Source: Citrobacter sp. RHB25-C09
GTDB taxonomy: Bacteria; Pseudomonadota; Gammaproteobacteria; Enterobacterales; Enterobacteriaceae
Length of the DNA: 64,000 nucleotides
NCBI RefSeq assembly: GCF_013836145.1
Contig: NZ_CP057483.1
Coordinates: 1,736,001-1,800,000, forward strand
Direction: 5' to 3'
Part shown: positions 9,501 to 17,849 of the stretch, in pieces
Position numbering within the stretch: position 1 is the stretch's first letter
Layout of the letters: each line of letters starts with the position of its first letter
The notes under the pieces: model-generated
Seen by the model: only the letters and a program-made list of their open reading frames with translations
Database searches by the model: none
Told to the model about the DNA's origin: nothing
Program-made: the position numbers and the translations under genes

Positions 9501-10501
9501 TGCAAGGCGGAAAGCTTGATGGAGATGCCTGGGCCTTCATAGATGCCACGCCCATTGGAGGCTTTGCCAATCGCATGAATCGCCTGCTGGTAGGAAACCA
9601 TATAGGCCTGGGCGTCGGCTGCGGTCAGGGCGGCTTCGCCTAACATGTCGTAAGAGTAGCGGAAGCCTTTCTCTTCCAGCTTGCGGGCGTTTGCCAACGC
9701 TTCAGCGATGGTTTCACCGGTGACGAACTGTTCGCCCATCAGACGCATTGCCATATCCACGCCTTTGCGGATCAGCGGTTCACCGCTCTTACCGATAATA
9801 CGGTTCAGGGAACGCGACAGGTTGGCTTCGTTATGGGTCGACACCAGTTTGCCGGTAAACAGCAGCCCCCAGGTTGCTGCGTTAACAAACAGCGACGGGC
9901 TACGACCAATATGTGACTGCCAGTTGCCGTTGCTGATTTTGTCGCGGATTAACGCATCGCGCGTGGCTTTATCCGGGATACGCAGCAGCGCTTCGGCCAG
10001 ACACATCAGGGCGACGCCTTCCTGTGAGGAGAGGGAAAACTCCTGCAACAGGCTCTGGACCATGCCCGCACGACCGGAAGCCGTTTTCTGGTTACGTAAT
10101 TTTTCTGCTAACTGATACGCCAGCTTGTGCGCCTGTTCAGCCACCGGCTGTGGCAGGCGAGCCTGTTCCATTAGCATCGAAACAGCATCGGTTTCTGAAC
10201 GGCGATATGCTGCGGTAATAGCAGCACGAGAGACTGACTGCGGCAGGATCTGTTCGGCAAAATCAAGGAAAGGCTGATGGCTTTCCTCCTGCGGCAACCC
10301 TGGTTCATCGCCTTCATTAGCAGCACCTGCCAGCAGCGCGGGCAGTTCAGGCAGGACGTCATCTTGTTCCAGCTTTTCCAGATAATTAAAGATTGCCTGT
10401 TTAATGAGCCAGTGCGGGGTACGGTCAATTCGCGTAGCCGCTGACTTAATACGCTCGCGCGTGGCGTCATCCAGTTTAACCCCCATCGTGGTGGTTCCCA
10501 T
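6539..10501 (-). CDS. putA: Trifunctional PutA: proline utilisation repressor, proline dehydrogenase, P5C dehydrogenase
   Basis: The 1320-residue protein has the same length as E. coli PutA. An N-terminal ribbon-helix-helix DNA-binding domain (about 1-47) is followed by the FAD-dependent proline dehydrogenase barrel (about 260-560) and an aldehyde dehydrogenase domain (about 650-1120). The latter carries the AETGGMN glutamate motif and the catalytic cysteine in AGQRCSALRVL; a C-terminal ALDH-like domain follows. It oxidises proline to glutamate in two steps at the inner membrane. Without proline it sits in the cytoplasm and represses putA and putP. Four GTTGCA-type operator hexamers lie in the gap to putP. 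Confidence 0.98.
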   Translation of the reverse strand: MGTTTMGVKLDDATRERIKSAATRIDRTPHWLIKQAIFNYLEKLEQDDVLPELPALLAGAANEGDEPGLPQEESHQPFLDFAEQILPQSVSRAAITAAYRRSETDAVSMLMEQARLPQPVAEQAHKLAYQLAEKLRNQKTASGRAGMVQSLLQEFSLSSQEGVALMCLAEALLRIPDKATRDALIRDKISNGNWQSHIGRSPSLFVNAATWGLLFTGKLVSTHNEANLSRSLNRIIGKSGEPLIRKGVDMAMRLMGEQFVTGETIAEALANARKLEEKGFRYSYDMLGEAALTAADAQAYMVSYQQAIHAIGKASNGRGIYEGPGISIKLSALHPRYSRAQYDRVMEELYPRLKSLTLLARQYDVGINIDAEEADRLEISLDLLEKLCFEPELAGWNGIGFVIQAYQKRCPFVIDYLIDLATRSRRRLMIRLVKGAYWDSEIKRAQMDGLEGYPVYTRKVYTDVSYLACAKKLLAVPNLIYPQFATHNAHTLAAIYQLAGQNYYPGQYEFQCLHGMGEPLYEQVTGKVADGKLNRPCRIYAPVGTHETLLAYLVRRLLENGANTSFVNRIADTTLPLDELVADPVEAVEKLALQEGQTGLPHPKIALPRDLYGKGRDNSAGLDLANEHRLASLSSALLNSALQKWRALPMLEQGVAEGEMSPVINPAEPKDIVGFAREATEAEVELALQSAVNNAPIWFATPPEERAAILHRAAVLMEGQMQQLIGILVREAGKTFSNAIAEVREAVDFLHYYAGQVRDDFDNETHRPLGPVVCISPWNFPLAIFTGQIAAALAAGNSVLAKPAEQTPLIAAQGIAILLEAGVPPGVVQLLPGRGETVGAQLTSDNRVRGVMFTGSTEVATLLQRNIATRLDAQGRPVPLIAETGGMNAMIVDSSALTEQVVVDVLASAFDSAGQRCSALRVLCLQDDIADHTLKMLRGAMAECRMGNPGRLTTDIGPVIDNEAKANIERHIQAMRAKGRTVFQAVRENSDDAREWQSGTFVAPTLIELESFDELQKEVFGPVLHVVRYNRSELDALIKQINASGYGLTLGVHTRIDETIAQVTGSAHVGNLYVNRNMVGAVVGVQPFGGEGLSGTGPKAGGPLYLYRLLANRPEDALATTLARQDAEYPVDAQLKAALIQPLEALSEWAADRPALRQLCQQYGELAQAGTQRLLPGPTGERNTWTLLPRERVLCVADNEQDALVQLAAVLSVGSQILWSDDAFHRELAKRLPAAVSGRIQFAKSDSLTSQPFDAVIFHGDSDQLRALCEAVAAREGAIISVQGFAHGESNILLERLYIERSLSVNTAAAGGNASLMTIG

Positions 10502-10899
10502 GACTTCTGCTCCTGTTATTCAATAAGGTCCTGCTGATAGTTATCGAGAAATATCTACTATGTTGCAACTTTGTGCAACCACGTTAAATGTGACCTGCAT
10601 AGCAAGCTTAAAAATGAATGAAATGTTAATAAAAGAAAAAACAATGACCCCAGGAAAAGTCATAACGCTATTATTTTCTCTGCGGCACTTAACACTTTTT
10701 AAAGGTGCAACCGGCAAAAATGTGAGAGAGTGCAACCTGCCAGAAAATAGTGTTCATCTGCGTTAAGTTTTGATGTAAATGATGTGTTAAATCGATTGTG
10801 AATAATCCGCGCATCCGGCAGGATACGGTCGCCTGGAAAATACAACACGCTTTGCCACGTTCCGGCAGAGTAATAAAACAGAGAATCTGGAGAGTCTTA
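10502..10899. promoter_or_regulatory. putA-putP divergent control region with PutA operators
   Basis: The 398-base gap separates the divergent putA and putP. It contains the PutA recognition hexamer GTTGCA at 10562-10567 and its complement TGCAAC at 10574-10579, 10706-10711 and 10731-10736. Two sit close to putA and two more centrally. The PutA ribbon-helix-helix domain is known to bind this hexamer in E. coli, so reduced PutA should release from these sites when proline is present. No other gene was found here. Confidence 0.8.
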
Positions 10900-12408
<1,509 letters not shown>

Positions 12409-12432
12409 TACCTCCCACTCTGTTCTCATCAG

Positions 12433-12455
12433 GCCCGCCGCGTGCGGGCTTTTTT
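12433..12455 (+). terminator. Intrinsic terminator after putP
   Basis: Stem GCCCGC/GCGGGC with a five-base loop, followed by six T residues, 25 bases after the putP stop. Confidence 0.9.
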
Positions 12456-12553
12456 ATGGATGAAAATCTCTGCCCGCCATAAAAACCCTTACCGTGATAA
12501 GTTTTTACATTCTGACATCATTCTCACTACATTCTGCTTGAGTTTTCTCTTGC

Positions 12554-12572
12554 CGTAATGATAATCACTATC
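12554..12572. promoter_or_regulatory. Fur box upstream of efeUOB
   Basis: The 19 bases match the consensus GATAATGATAATCATTATC at 16 of 19 positions, including the core TAATGATAATCA. It lies 60 bases before the efeU start and should make the operon iron-repressed by Fur. In E. coli the same promoter also responds to CpxAR and low pH. Confidence 0.85.
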
Positions 12573-12631
12573 ACTGTAATTTACCTTTCTTTGCATCAAT
12601 TGACTAAGAATAACGCTTAAGGACCTTTGGC

Positions 12632-13465
12632 ATGTTTGTTCCGTTTCTCATTATGTTGCGTGAAGGGCTGGAAGCCGCACTGATTGTCAGCCTGATTGCC
12701 AGTTACCTGAAGCGCACCCAACGCGGGCGTTGGATTGGTGTGATGTGGGTTGGCGTTCTCCTCGCTGCGGCACTGTGTCTGGCGCTCGGGATATTTATTA
12801 ATGAAACCACTGGTGAATTTCCGCAGAAACAACAGGAGCTGTTCGAAGGTATCGTGGCGGTTATTGCCGTCGTGGTTCTGACCTGGATGGTGTTCTGGAT
12901 GCGTAAAGTGTCCCGCAACGTGAAGGTTCAACTGGAGCAGGCCGTTGATAATGCATTACAGCGTGGCAATAACCACGGCTGGGCGCTGATCATGATGGTT
13001 TTTTTTGCCGTTTCCCGTGAAGGGCTGGAGTCTGTCTTTTTCCTGCTCGCCGCATTTCAACAAGACGTTGGGATCTGGCCGCCAGTAGGCGCACTGCTGG
13101 GACTGGCAACGGCGGTTGTGCTCGGCTTCCTGCTTTATTGGGGCGGTATTCGTCTTAATCTCGCTGCATTTTTCAAATGGACCAGCCTGTTTATTCTGCT
13201 GGTGGCTGCGGGTCTGGCGGCGGGGGCGATTCGCGCCTTCCATGAGGCCGGCTTGTGGAACCACTTTCAGGACATCGCGTTCGATATGAGTGCAATTCTC
13301 TCCACGCACTCGCTGTTTGGCACGCTAATGGAAGGCATTTTCGGTTATCAGGAAGCGCCGAGCGTCAGTGAGGTCGCGGTCTGGTTTATCTATCTGGTTC
13401 CGGCATTAGCGCTTTTTGCGATGCCGTCGCGCGCAGGTACAACGGCGTCCCGAACAGCGCCTTAA
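12632..13465 (+). CDS. efeU: Ferrous iron permease EfeU, intact
   Basis: The 277-residue, seven-helix membrane protein belongs to the Ftr1/OFeT family. Both REGLE motifs expected to carry iron are present, at residues 10-14 (LREGLEAAL) and 129-133 (SREGLESVF). It forms the channel of the EfeUOB iron importer, which is most active aerobically at low pH. The gene is full length and unbroken, in contrast to E. coli K-12, where a frameshift inactivates it. It is the first gene of a three-gene operon under a Fur box; efeO follows after 56 bases. Confidence 0.97.
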   Translation: MFVPFLIMLREGLEAALIVSLIASYLKRTQRGRWIGVMWVGVLLAAALCLALGIFINETTGEFPQKQQELFEGIVAVIAVVVLTWMVFWMRKVSRNVKVQLEQAVDNALQRGNNHGWALIMMVFFAVSREGLESVFFLLAAFQQDVGIWPPVGALLGLATAVVLGFLLYWGGIRLNLAAFFKWTSLFILLVAAGLAAGAIRAFHEAGLWNHFQDIAFDMSAILSTHSLFGTLMEGIFGYQEAPSVSEVAVWFIYLVPALALFAMPSRAGTTASRTAP

Positions 13466-13521
13466 CGCTGGGCGACGCAGATATTTGGTTAGTTACAACA
13501 TACTTATTTAAAGGATTAGTC

Positions 13522-14649
13522 ATGACGTATAACTTCCGCCGTAGTGCGCTCCAGCTTGGCATGGCTGCGCTGTTTGCCTCCGCTTTTACCACCCAGGCCG
13601 CTGATGTTCCGCAGGTCAAAGTGACCGTGACCGATAAACAATGCGAGCCGATGAACATCACGGTGAATGCGGGCAAGACGCAGTTCATTATTCAGAACCA
13701 CAGCCAAAAGGCGCTGGAATGGGAAATTCTCAAAGGCGTGATGGTCGTTGAAGAGCGTGAAAACATTGCTCCGGGTTTTAGCCAGAAAATGACTGCTAAT
13801 TTGCAGCCTGGTGAATACGACATGACCTGCGGCCTGCTGACCAACCCGAAAGGGAAACTGATCGTTAAAGGTAGCGCGACGGCGGACGCCGCCCAGAGCG
13901 ATGCGCTGCTGAGCCTGGGCTCGGCAATTACCGAATATAAGGCGTATGTGACAGAAGAAACCGCACAACTGGTGACCGGAACCAAAGCCTTTACAGATGC
14001 GATCAAGGCCGGTGACATTGAAAAAGCGAAGACTCTGTATGCGCCAACACGTCAGCACTATGAGCGTATCGAACCGATTGCCGAACTCTTCTCCGACCTC
14101 GACGGTAGCATCGATGCCCGTGAAGATGATTACGAGCAAAAGGCCGCCGATCCGAAATTTACCGGTTTCCATCGTCTTGAAAAGGCACTGTTTGGCGACA
14201 ACAACATTAAAGGGGCGGAAAAGTATGCCGACCAGTTGAATACCGACGTGCTGGATCTGCAAAAACGCATTAGCGAACTGGCTTTCCCGCCGTCAAAAGT
14301 GGTGGGTGGCGCAGCGGCGTTGATTGAAGAAGTCGCGGCGACCAAAATCAGTGGTGAGGAAGAACGCTACAGCCGCACCGATCTATGGGATTTCCAGGCT
14401 AACGTCGACGGTGCGCAAAAGATTGTGAATCTGCTGCGTCCACAGTTACAGAAATCGAATGCTGAGCTGCTGGCGAAGGTCGATGCTAACTTCAAAAAAG
14501 TCGATACCATTCTGGCTAAATACCGTACCAAAGAGGGTTTTGAAGCCTACGACAAACTGACTGATGCTGACCGTAACGCACTGAAAGGCCCGATCACCAC
14601 ACTGGCAGAAGATCTCGCACAATTACGCGGCGTTCTGGGTCTGGATTAA
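13522..14649 (+). CDS. efeO: Periplasmic iron-uptake protein EfeO
   Basis: The 375-residue secreted protein has a signal peptide (about 1-26, ending TTQAA). An N-terminal cupredoxin domain (about 30-120) includes QCEPMNITVNAG and ends near EYDMTCGLL. A C-terminal imelysin-type M75 domain (about 130-375) has its HxxE motif at His217-Glu220 (FHRLEK). In the EfeUOB system it is thought to bind and possibly oxidise iron before passage through EfeU. efeB follows after three bases, indicating tight cotranscription. Confidence 0.96.
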   Translation: MTYNFRRSALQLGMAALFASAFTTQAADVPQVKVTVTDKQCEPMNITVNAGKTQFIIQNHSQKALEWEILKGVMVVEERENIAPGFSQKMTANLQPGEYDMTCGLLTNPKGKLIVKGSATADAAQSDALLSLGSAITEYKAYVTEETAQLVTGTKAFTDAIKAGDIEKAKTLYAPTRQHYERIEPIAELFSDLDGSIDAREDDYEQKAADPKFTGFHRLEKALFGDNNIKGAEKYADQLNTDVLDLQKRISELAFPPSKVVGGAAALIEEVAATKISGEEERYSRTDLWDFQANVDGAQKIVNLLRPQLQKSNAELLAKVDANFKKVDTILAKYRTKEGFEAYDKLTDADRNALKGPITTLAEDLAQLRGVLGLD

Positions 14650-14652
14650 GCT

Positions 14653-15936
14653 ATGCAAGACGATGATAAGAACGGCGTGAGCGAACCGTCACGCCGACGT
14701 TTGTTAAAAGGTATGGGGGCGCTCGGTGGCGCGCTGGCCCTGACGGGGGGATGTCCGGTCGCGCATGCGCAAACGCCGCAAAGCGCGCCGGGGACCTTAT
14801 CGCCAGATGCACGAAGCGAAACGCAGCCCTTTTATGGCGCGCATCAGGCGGGGATCCTGACACCTCAACAAGCCTCAATGATGCTGGTGGCGTTTGACGT
14901 ACTGGCCAGTGATAAAGCCGATCTCGAACGTTTGTTTCGCCTGCTGACACAGCGAATCGCCTTTTTGACCTCCGGCGGACCGGCACCAGAAACGCCGAAC
15001 CCACGTTTGCCGCCGATGGACTCCGGGATCCTCGGTGCCTTCATTGCGCCGGATAACCTGACGATGACACTCTCGGTGGGGCATTCGCTGTTTGACGCGC
15101 GCTTTGGCTTAGCCGCGCAGTTGCCAAAGAAGCTGCAAAGAATGGTTCGTTTTCCCAATGACTCGCTCGATGCAGCCTTATGTCATGGCGATCTACTATT
15201 ACAGATTTGCGCCAATACGCAGGACACGGTGATTCATGCGCTTCGCGATATCATTAAACACACGCCAGACTTGCTCAGCGTTCGCTGGAAGCGGGAAGGG
15301 TTTATTTCTGACCATGCTGCCCGTAGTAAAGGTAAAGAGACACCGGTGAATCTGCTCGGCTTCAAAGACGGCACGGCTAATCCTGACAGTCACGACGCGA
15401 AGCTGATGCAGGAAGTGGTTTGGGTCACCGCGGAGCAGGGGGAACCCGCCTGGGCAACGGGGGGAAGTTATCAGGCCGTGCGGTTGATCCAGTTCCGCGT
15501 TGAGTTTTGGGACCGAACGCCGCTAAAAGAACAACAGACCATTTTTGGCCGCGATAAGCAGACCGGCGCACCGTTGGGGATGCACAACGAACACGACGTG
15601 CCGGATTACGCCAACGATCCGGAAGGTAACGTCATTGCGCTGGATAGTCATATCCGTCTGGCGAACCCGCGCACGCCAGAAACACAGTCAAACCTGATGA
15701 TGCGCCGGGGGTATAGCTATTCGCTTGGTGTCACCAACTCCGGCCAACTGGATATGGGGCTGCTGTTCGTCTGCTACCAGCATGATCTGGAAAAAGGTTT
15801 TCTGACTGTGCAAAAACGCCTGAACGGCGAAGCGCTGGAAGAATATGTGAAGCCTATCGGCGGCGGCTATTTCTTTGCGCTGCCGGGGGTAAAAACTGCC
15901 GATCGCTATCTGGGGCAGACGCTGCTGGAAGCCTGA
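14653..15936 (+). CDS. efeB: Tat-exported DyP-type haem peroxidase EfeB
   Basis: The 427-residue protein has a twin-arginine leader (RRRLLKG at residues 14-20, followed by a hydrophobic stretch). It also has the DyP peroxidase hallmark GxxDG at residues 236-240 (GFKDGTAN), with the proximal histidine further on. It acts in the periplasm, probably folding with haem before Tat export. It assists iron uptake by EfeUO, and a role in deferrochelation of haem has also been proposed. It closes the efeUOB operon, and a strong terminator follows. Confidence 0.96.
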   Translation: MQDDDKNGVSEPSRRRLLKGMGALGGALALTGGCPVAHAQTPQSAPGTLSPDARSETQPFYGAHQAGILTPQQASMMLVAFDVLASDKADLERLFRLLTQRIAFLTSGGPAPETPNPRLPPMDSGILGAFIAPDNLTMTLSVGHSLFDARFGLAAQLPKKLQRMVRFPNDSLDAALCHGDLLLQICANTQDTVIHALRDIIKHTPDLLSVRWKREGFISDHAARSKGKETPVNLLGFKDGTANPDSHDAKLMQEVVWVTAEQGEPAWATGGSYQAVRLIQFRVEFWDRTPLKEQQTIFGRDKQTGAPLGMHNEHDVPDYANDPEGNVIALDSHIRLANPRTPETQSNLMMRRGYSYSLGVTNSGQLDMGLLFVCYQHDLEKGFLTVQKRLNGEALEEYVKPIGGGYFFALPGVKTADRYLGQTLLEA

Positions 15937-15940
15937 TGCC

Positions 15941-15969
15941 AATCCCCATCCTGCGATGGGGATTTTTTT
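15941..15969 (+). terminator. Intrinsic terminator of efeUOB
   Basis: A 10-bp stem AATCCCCATC/GATGGGGATT with a CTGC loop, followed directly by a T-run to 15969, starting five bases after the efeB stop. Confidence 0.95.
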
Positions 15970-16422
15970 AGGATTCATACATTGAAATAATTTAGTCATG
16001 TTTTTGTAAGAGACTGAGCTAAGCAAAAAGAGATTCAATAGTTAAAATATAGTAAATGCAATGTTGCATTAATGGTGATTTCTGTTGTATTTATACAGAG
16101 TAGCGGTAGTTCCCGGCAGTGATGCTCATTCACTATGGAGATCGCGGATGGTAAGGTCCTGTACTGGACATGTTAATCAAAGCCTAAGCCGTACCTTACT
16201 CGGAATTCCTTCCTCCGATAGTCATTTCGTCACCGCTAAATTCCTGACACCTCCTTCTTTTTCCCCAGTTACCGACGCCGTATACGGTGCGCGTAGCCGC
16301 ATGTGGCGTCTCTTCAACAAGCAAGCTATGGCTTACAAGGAAGCCAACCCTCAGATGTTTGTGCGCATAATCGCGCTGGTAACGGCGCGTGTGATGAATA
16401 CCAACAACTCAAGGTGCTATCC
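15970..16422 (+). other. Long phoH upstream region with an overlapping open frame
   Basis: These 453 bases precede phoH. A 12-bp palindrome with a TG spacer (ATGCAA/TTGCAT) lies at 16056-16069, and a TATAGT that could be a -10 lies at 16048-16053. An open frame from about 16148 (MVRSCTGHVNQ) runs to a stop at 16444, overlapping the phoH start by 22 bases in another frame. Its composition looks protein-like (YGARSRMWRLFNKQA). No convincing Pho box was identified. The region may be a translated leader or the remnant of a longer N-terminus. Confidence 0.5.
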
Positions 16423-17211
16423 ATGGGAAGACAAAAAGCAGTGATCAAAGCTCGTCGTGAAGCCAAACGTGTGCTGAGACGGGATTCACGCAGTCATAAA
16501 CAACGTGAAGAAGAGTCGGTCACCTCGCTTGTGCAGATGAGTGGCGTAGAAGCAATTGGTATGGCGCGTGACAGTCGCGACACCACACCAATCATGGCGC
16601 GTAATGAAGCTCAATCGCACTACCTGAATGCTATCGAGAGTAAACAGCTGATTTTCGCGACGGGCGAAGCCGGGTGCGGGAAAACCTGGATCAGTGCGGC
16701 AAAAGCAGCAGAGGCTCTGATACATAAAGATGTTGAAAGGATCATCGTTACCCGTCCAGTTTTGCAGGCTGATGAGGATCTCGGCTTCTTGCCTGGCGAT
16801 ATATCGGAGAAATTTGCTCCGTATTTCCGGCCGGTCTATGACGTGCTAGTCAAGCGGTTGGGCGCATCTTTTATGCAATATTGCCTGCGACCTGAAATCG
16901 GTAAGGTGGAAATCGCGCCGTTCGCTTATATGCGCGGACGTACATTTGAAAATGCGGTGGTTATTCTTGACGAGGCTCAGAATGTCACTGCTGCGCAGAT
17001 GAAGATGTTTTTAACTCGCCTCGGGGAGAACGTGACGGTGATTGTGAATGGGGATATTACTCAGTGCGATTTACCCGCCCACGTTCAGTCAGGATTAAGC
17101 GATGCGCTGGCGCGCTTTAAAGAAGATGAGATGATAGGCATTGTCCGCTTCGGCAAAGACGATTGCGTTCGCTCGGCGTTGTGCCAGCGAACGCTGCATG
17201 CTTATAGTTAA
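16423..17211 (+). CDS. phoH: PhoH, PhoB-regulated P-loop ATPase
   Basis: The 262-residue form starts MGRQKAVIKARREAK and has a Walker A motif at 81-88 (GEAGCGKT) and a Walker B VVILDEAQ. These define the PhoH ATPase family, related to superfamily 1 helicases and often coupled to RNA metabolism. In E. coli transcription is induced by phosphate starvation through PhoB. AAGGTG six bases upstream supports ATG 16423; the frame is open further upstream (to 16303) without a good site. A second frame, apparently coding, overlaps this start and may represent the longer N-terminus annotated in some relatives. Confidence 0.9.
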   Translation: MGRQKAVIKARREAKRVLRRDSRSHKQREEESVTSLVQMSGVEAIGMARDSRDTTPIMARNEAQSHYLNAIESKQLIFATGEAGCGKTWISAAKAAEALIHKDVERIIVTRPVLQADEDLGFLPGDISEKFAPYFRPVYDVLVKRLGASFMQYCLRPEIGKVEIAPFAYMRGRTFENAVVILDEAQNVTAAQMKMFLTRLGENVTVIVNGDITQCDLPAHVQSGLSDALARFKEDEMIGIVRFGKDDCVRSALCQRTLHAYS

Positions 17212-17228
17212 AGGTTGTGTGCGTTCAG

Positions 17229-17255
17229 AGCCCGGGAAACCGGGCTTTGTTTTTT
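17229..17255 (+). terminator. Intrinsic terminator after phoH
   Basis: A 7-bp stem AGCCCGG/CCGGGCT with a GAAA tetraloop, followed by a T-rich run broken by a single G. Confidence 0.9.
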
Positions 17256-17274
17256 GGGGATAGATTTGCCGTCA

Positions 17275-17452
17275 GGGCGTGTGTGGGTTTGTAGGCCGAA
17301 TAAGGCGGAGCCACCATCCGGCACATTGCCCGGTGGCGCTGTCGCTTACCGGGCCTACGGTCGGGGCGTGTGTGGGTTTGTAGGCCGGATAAGGCGGAGC
17401 CGCCATCCGGCAAATTGCCCGGTGACACTGTCGCTTACCGGGCTTACGCTCG
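17275..17452. repeat. Tandem 89-bp BIME (two REP pairs)
   Basis: Two near-identical units start at 17275 and 17364, giving an 89-base period. Each has the flank GGGCGTGTGTGGGTTTG, a REP containing GTAGGCC with ATAAGGCGGAGCC, and an inverted REP ending TTACCGGGC. Divergence between the copies is a few substitutions, consistent with recent duplication. Such BIMEs bind gyrase or IHF in E. coli. They fill the gap between phoH and the serine tRNA, where E. coli has pgaABCD and other genes. Confidence 0.88.
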
Positions 17453-17483
17453 GGTGTTCTCATCCCCCCTCAGGGAGAATATA

Positions 17484-17515
17484 AAAGAAAAGAGCCGATA
17501 CATAAGTACCGGCTC
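17484..17515 (-). terminator. Intrinsic terminator of the serine tRNA
   Basis: On the minus strand, GAGCCGGTAC and GTATCGGCTC form a 10-bp stem with one mismatch and a TTAT loop, followed by TTTTCTTTT. It starts about 12 bases past the tRNA 3' end. Confidence 0.88.
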
Positions 17516-17527
17516 TCATCTGAAATA

Positions 17528-17615
17528 TGGCGGTGAGGGGGGGATTCGAACCCCCGATACGTTGCCGTATACACACTTTCCAGGCGTGCTCCTTCAGCCA
17601 CTCGGACACCTCACC
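17528..17615 (-). tRNA. serX: tRNA-Ser (anticodon GGA)
   Basis: The minus strand folds as an 88-base class II tRNA. The acceptor arm is GGTGAGG paired with CCTCACC, with discriminator G and an encoded CCA. The anticodon loop contains TGGAAA, giving anticodon GGA (serine codons UCC/UCU). There is a long variable arm, and the T loop is TTCGAAT between GGGGG and CCCCC. Position upstream of ghrA matches serX. No integrase or direct repeat marking an integrated element was seen nearby. Confidence 0.97.
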
Positions 17616-17849
17616 ATATTGTTGTTCCTGAACTGCTGGAACGGGCGCTAATTTAGGGAAATACGCCGCCTGCGTCAATTAACTTTTCGAAAAAATCATT
17701 CGTTTACACAATCTTCCATCAACCTGGAGATTAATTAAGCGGAAACTGCTTTTTTTACCAGCGGCGGTGATTTTGTTATGCTGGTAATCCCCTTGAAAAC
17801 GATGACAATAAGTGCGGCAAGCACCGCACAACAACACGCAGGAGTCTTT

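Noticed and set aside
13516..14262. 248-codon frame antisense to efeO
   Set aside because: efeO is a full-length, well-conserved gene on the other strand; the antisense frame has no start signal and resembles no family I recognise.
16082..16098. CTGT-N9-ACAG resembling a LexA box upstream of phoH
   Set aside because: The spacer between CTGT and ACAG is nine bases rather than the required eight, and phoH is not an SOS gene.
16158..16178. Possible Pho box CTGTACT-N4-ATGTTAA upstream of phoH
   Set aside because: The two halves match the CTGTCAT repeat at only about five and four of seven positions, too weak to claim, though PhoB control is expected from E. coli.
17528..17615. tRNA-Ser as attachment site of an integrated element
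   Set aside because: No integrase, no repeated tRNA end and no foreign-looking genes are found on either side; the neighbours are BIMEs and ghrA.
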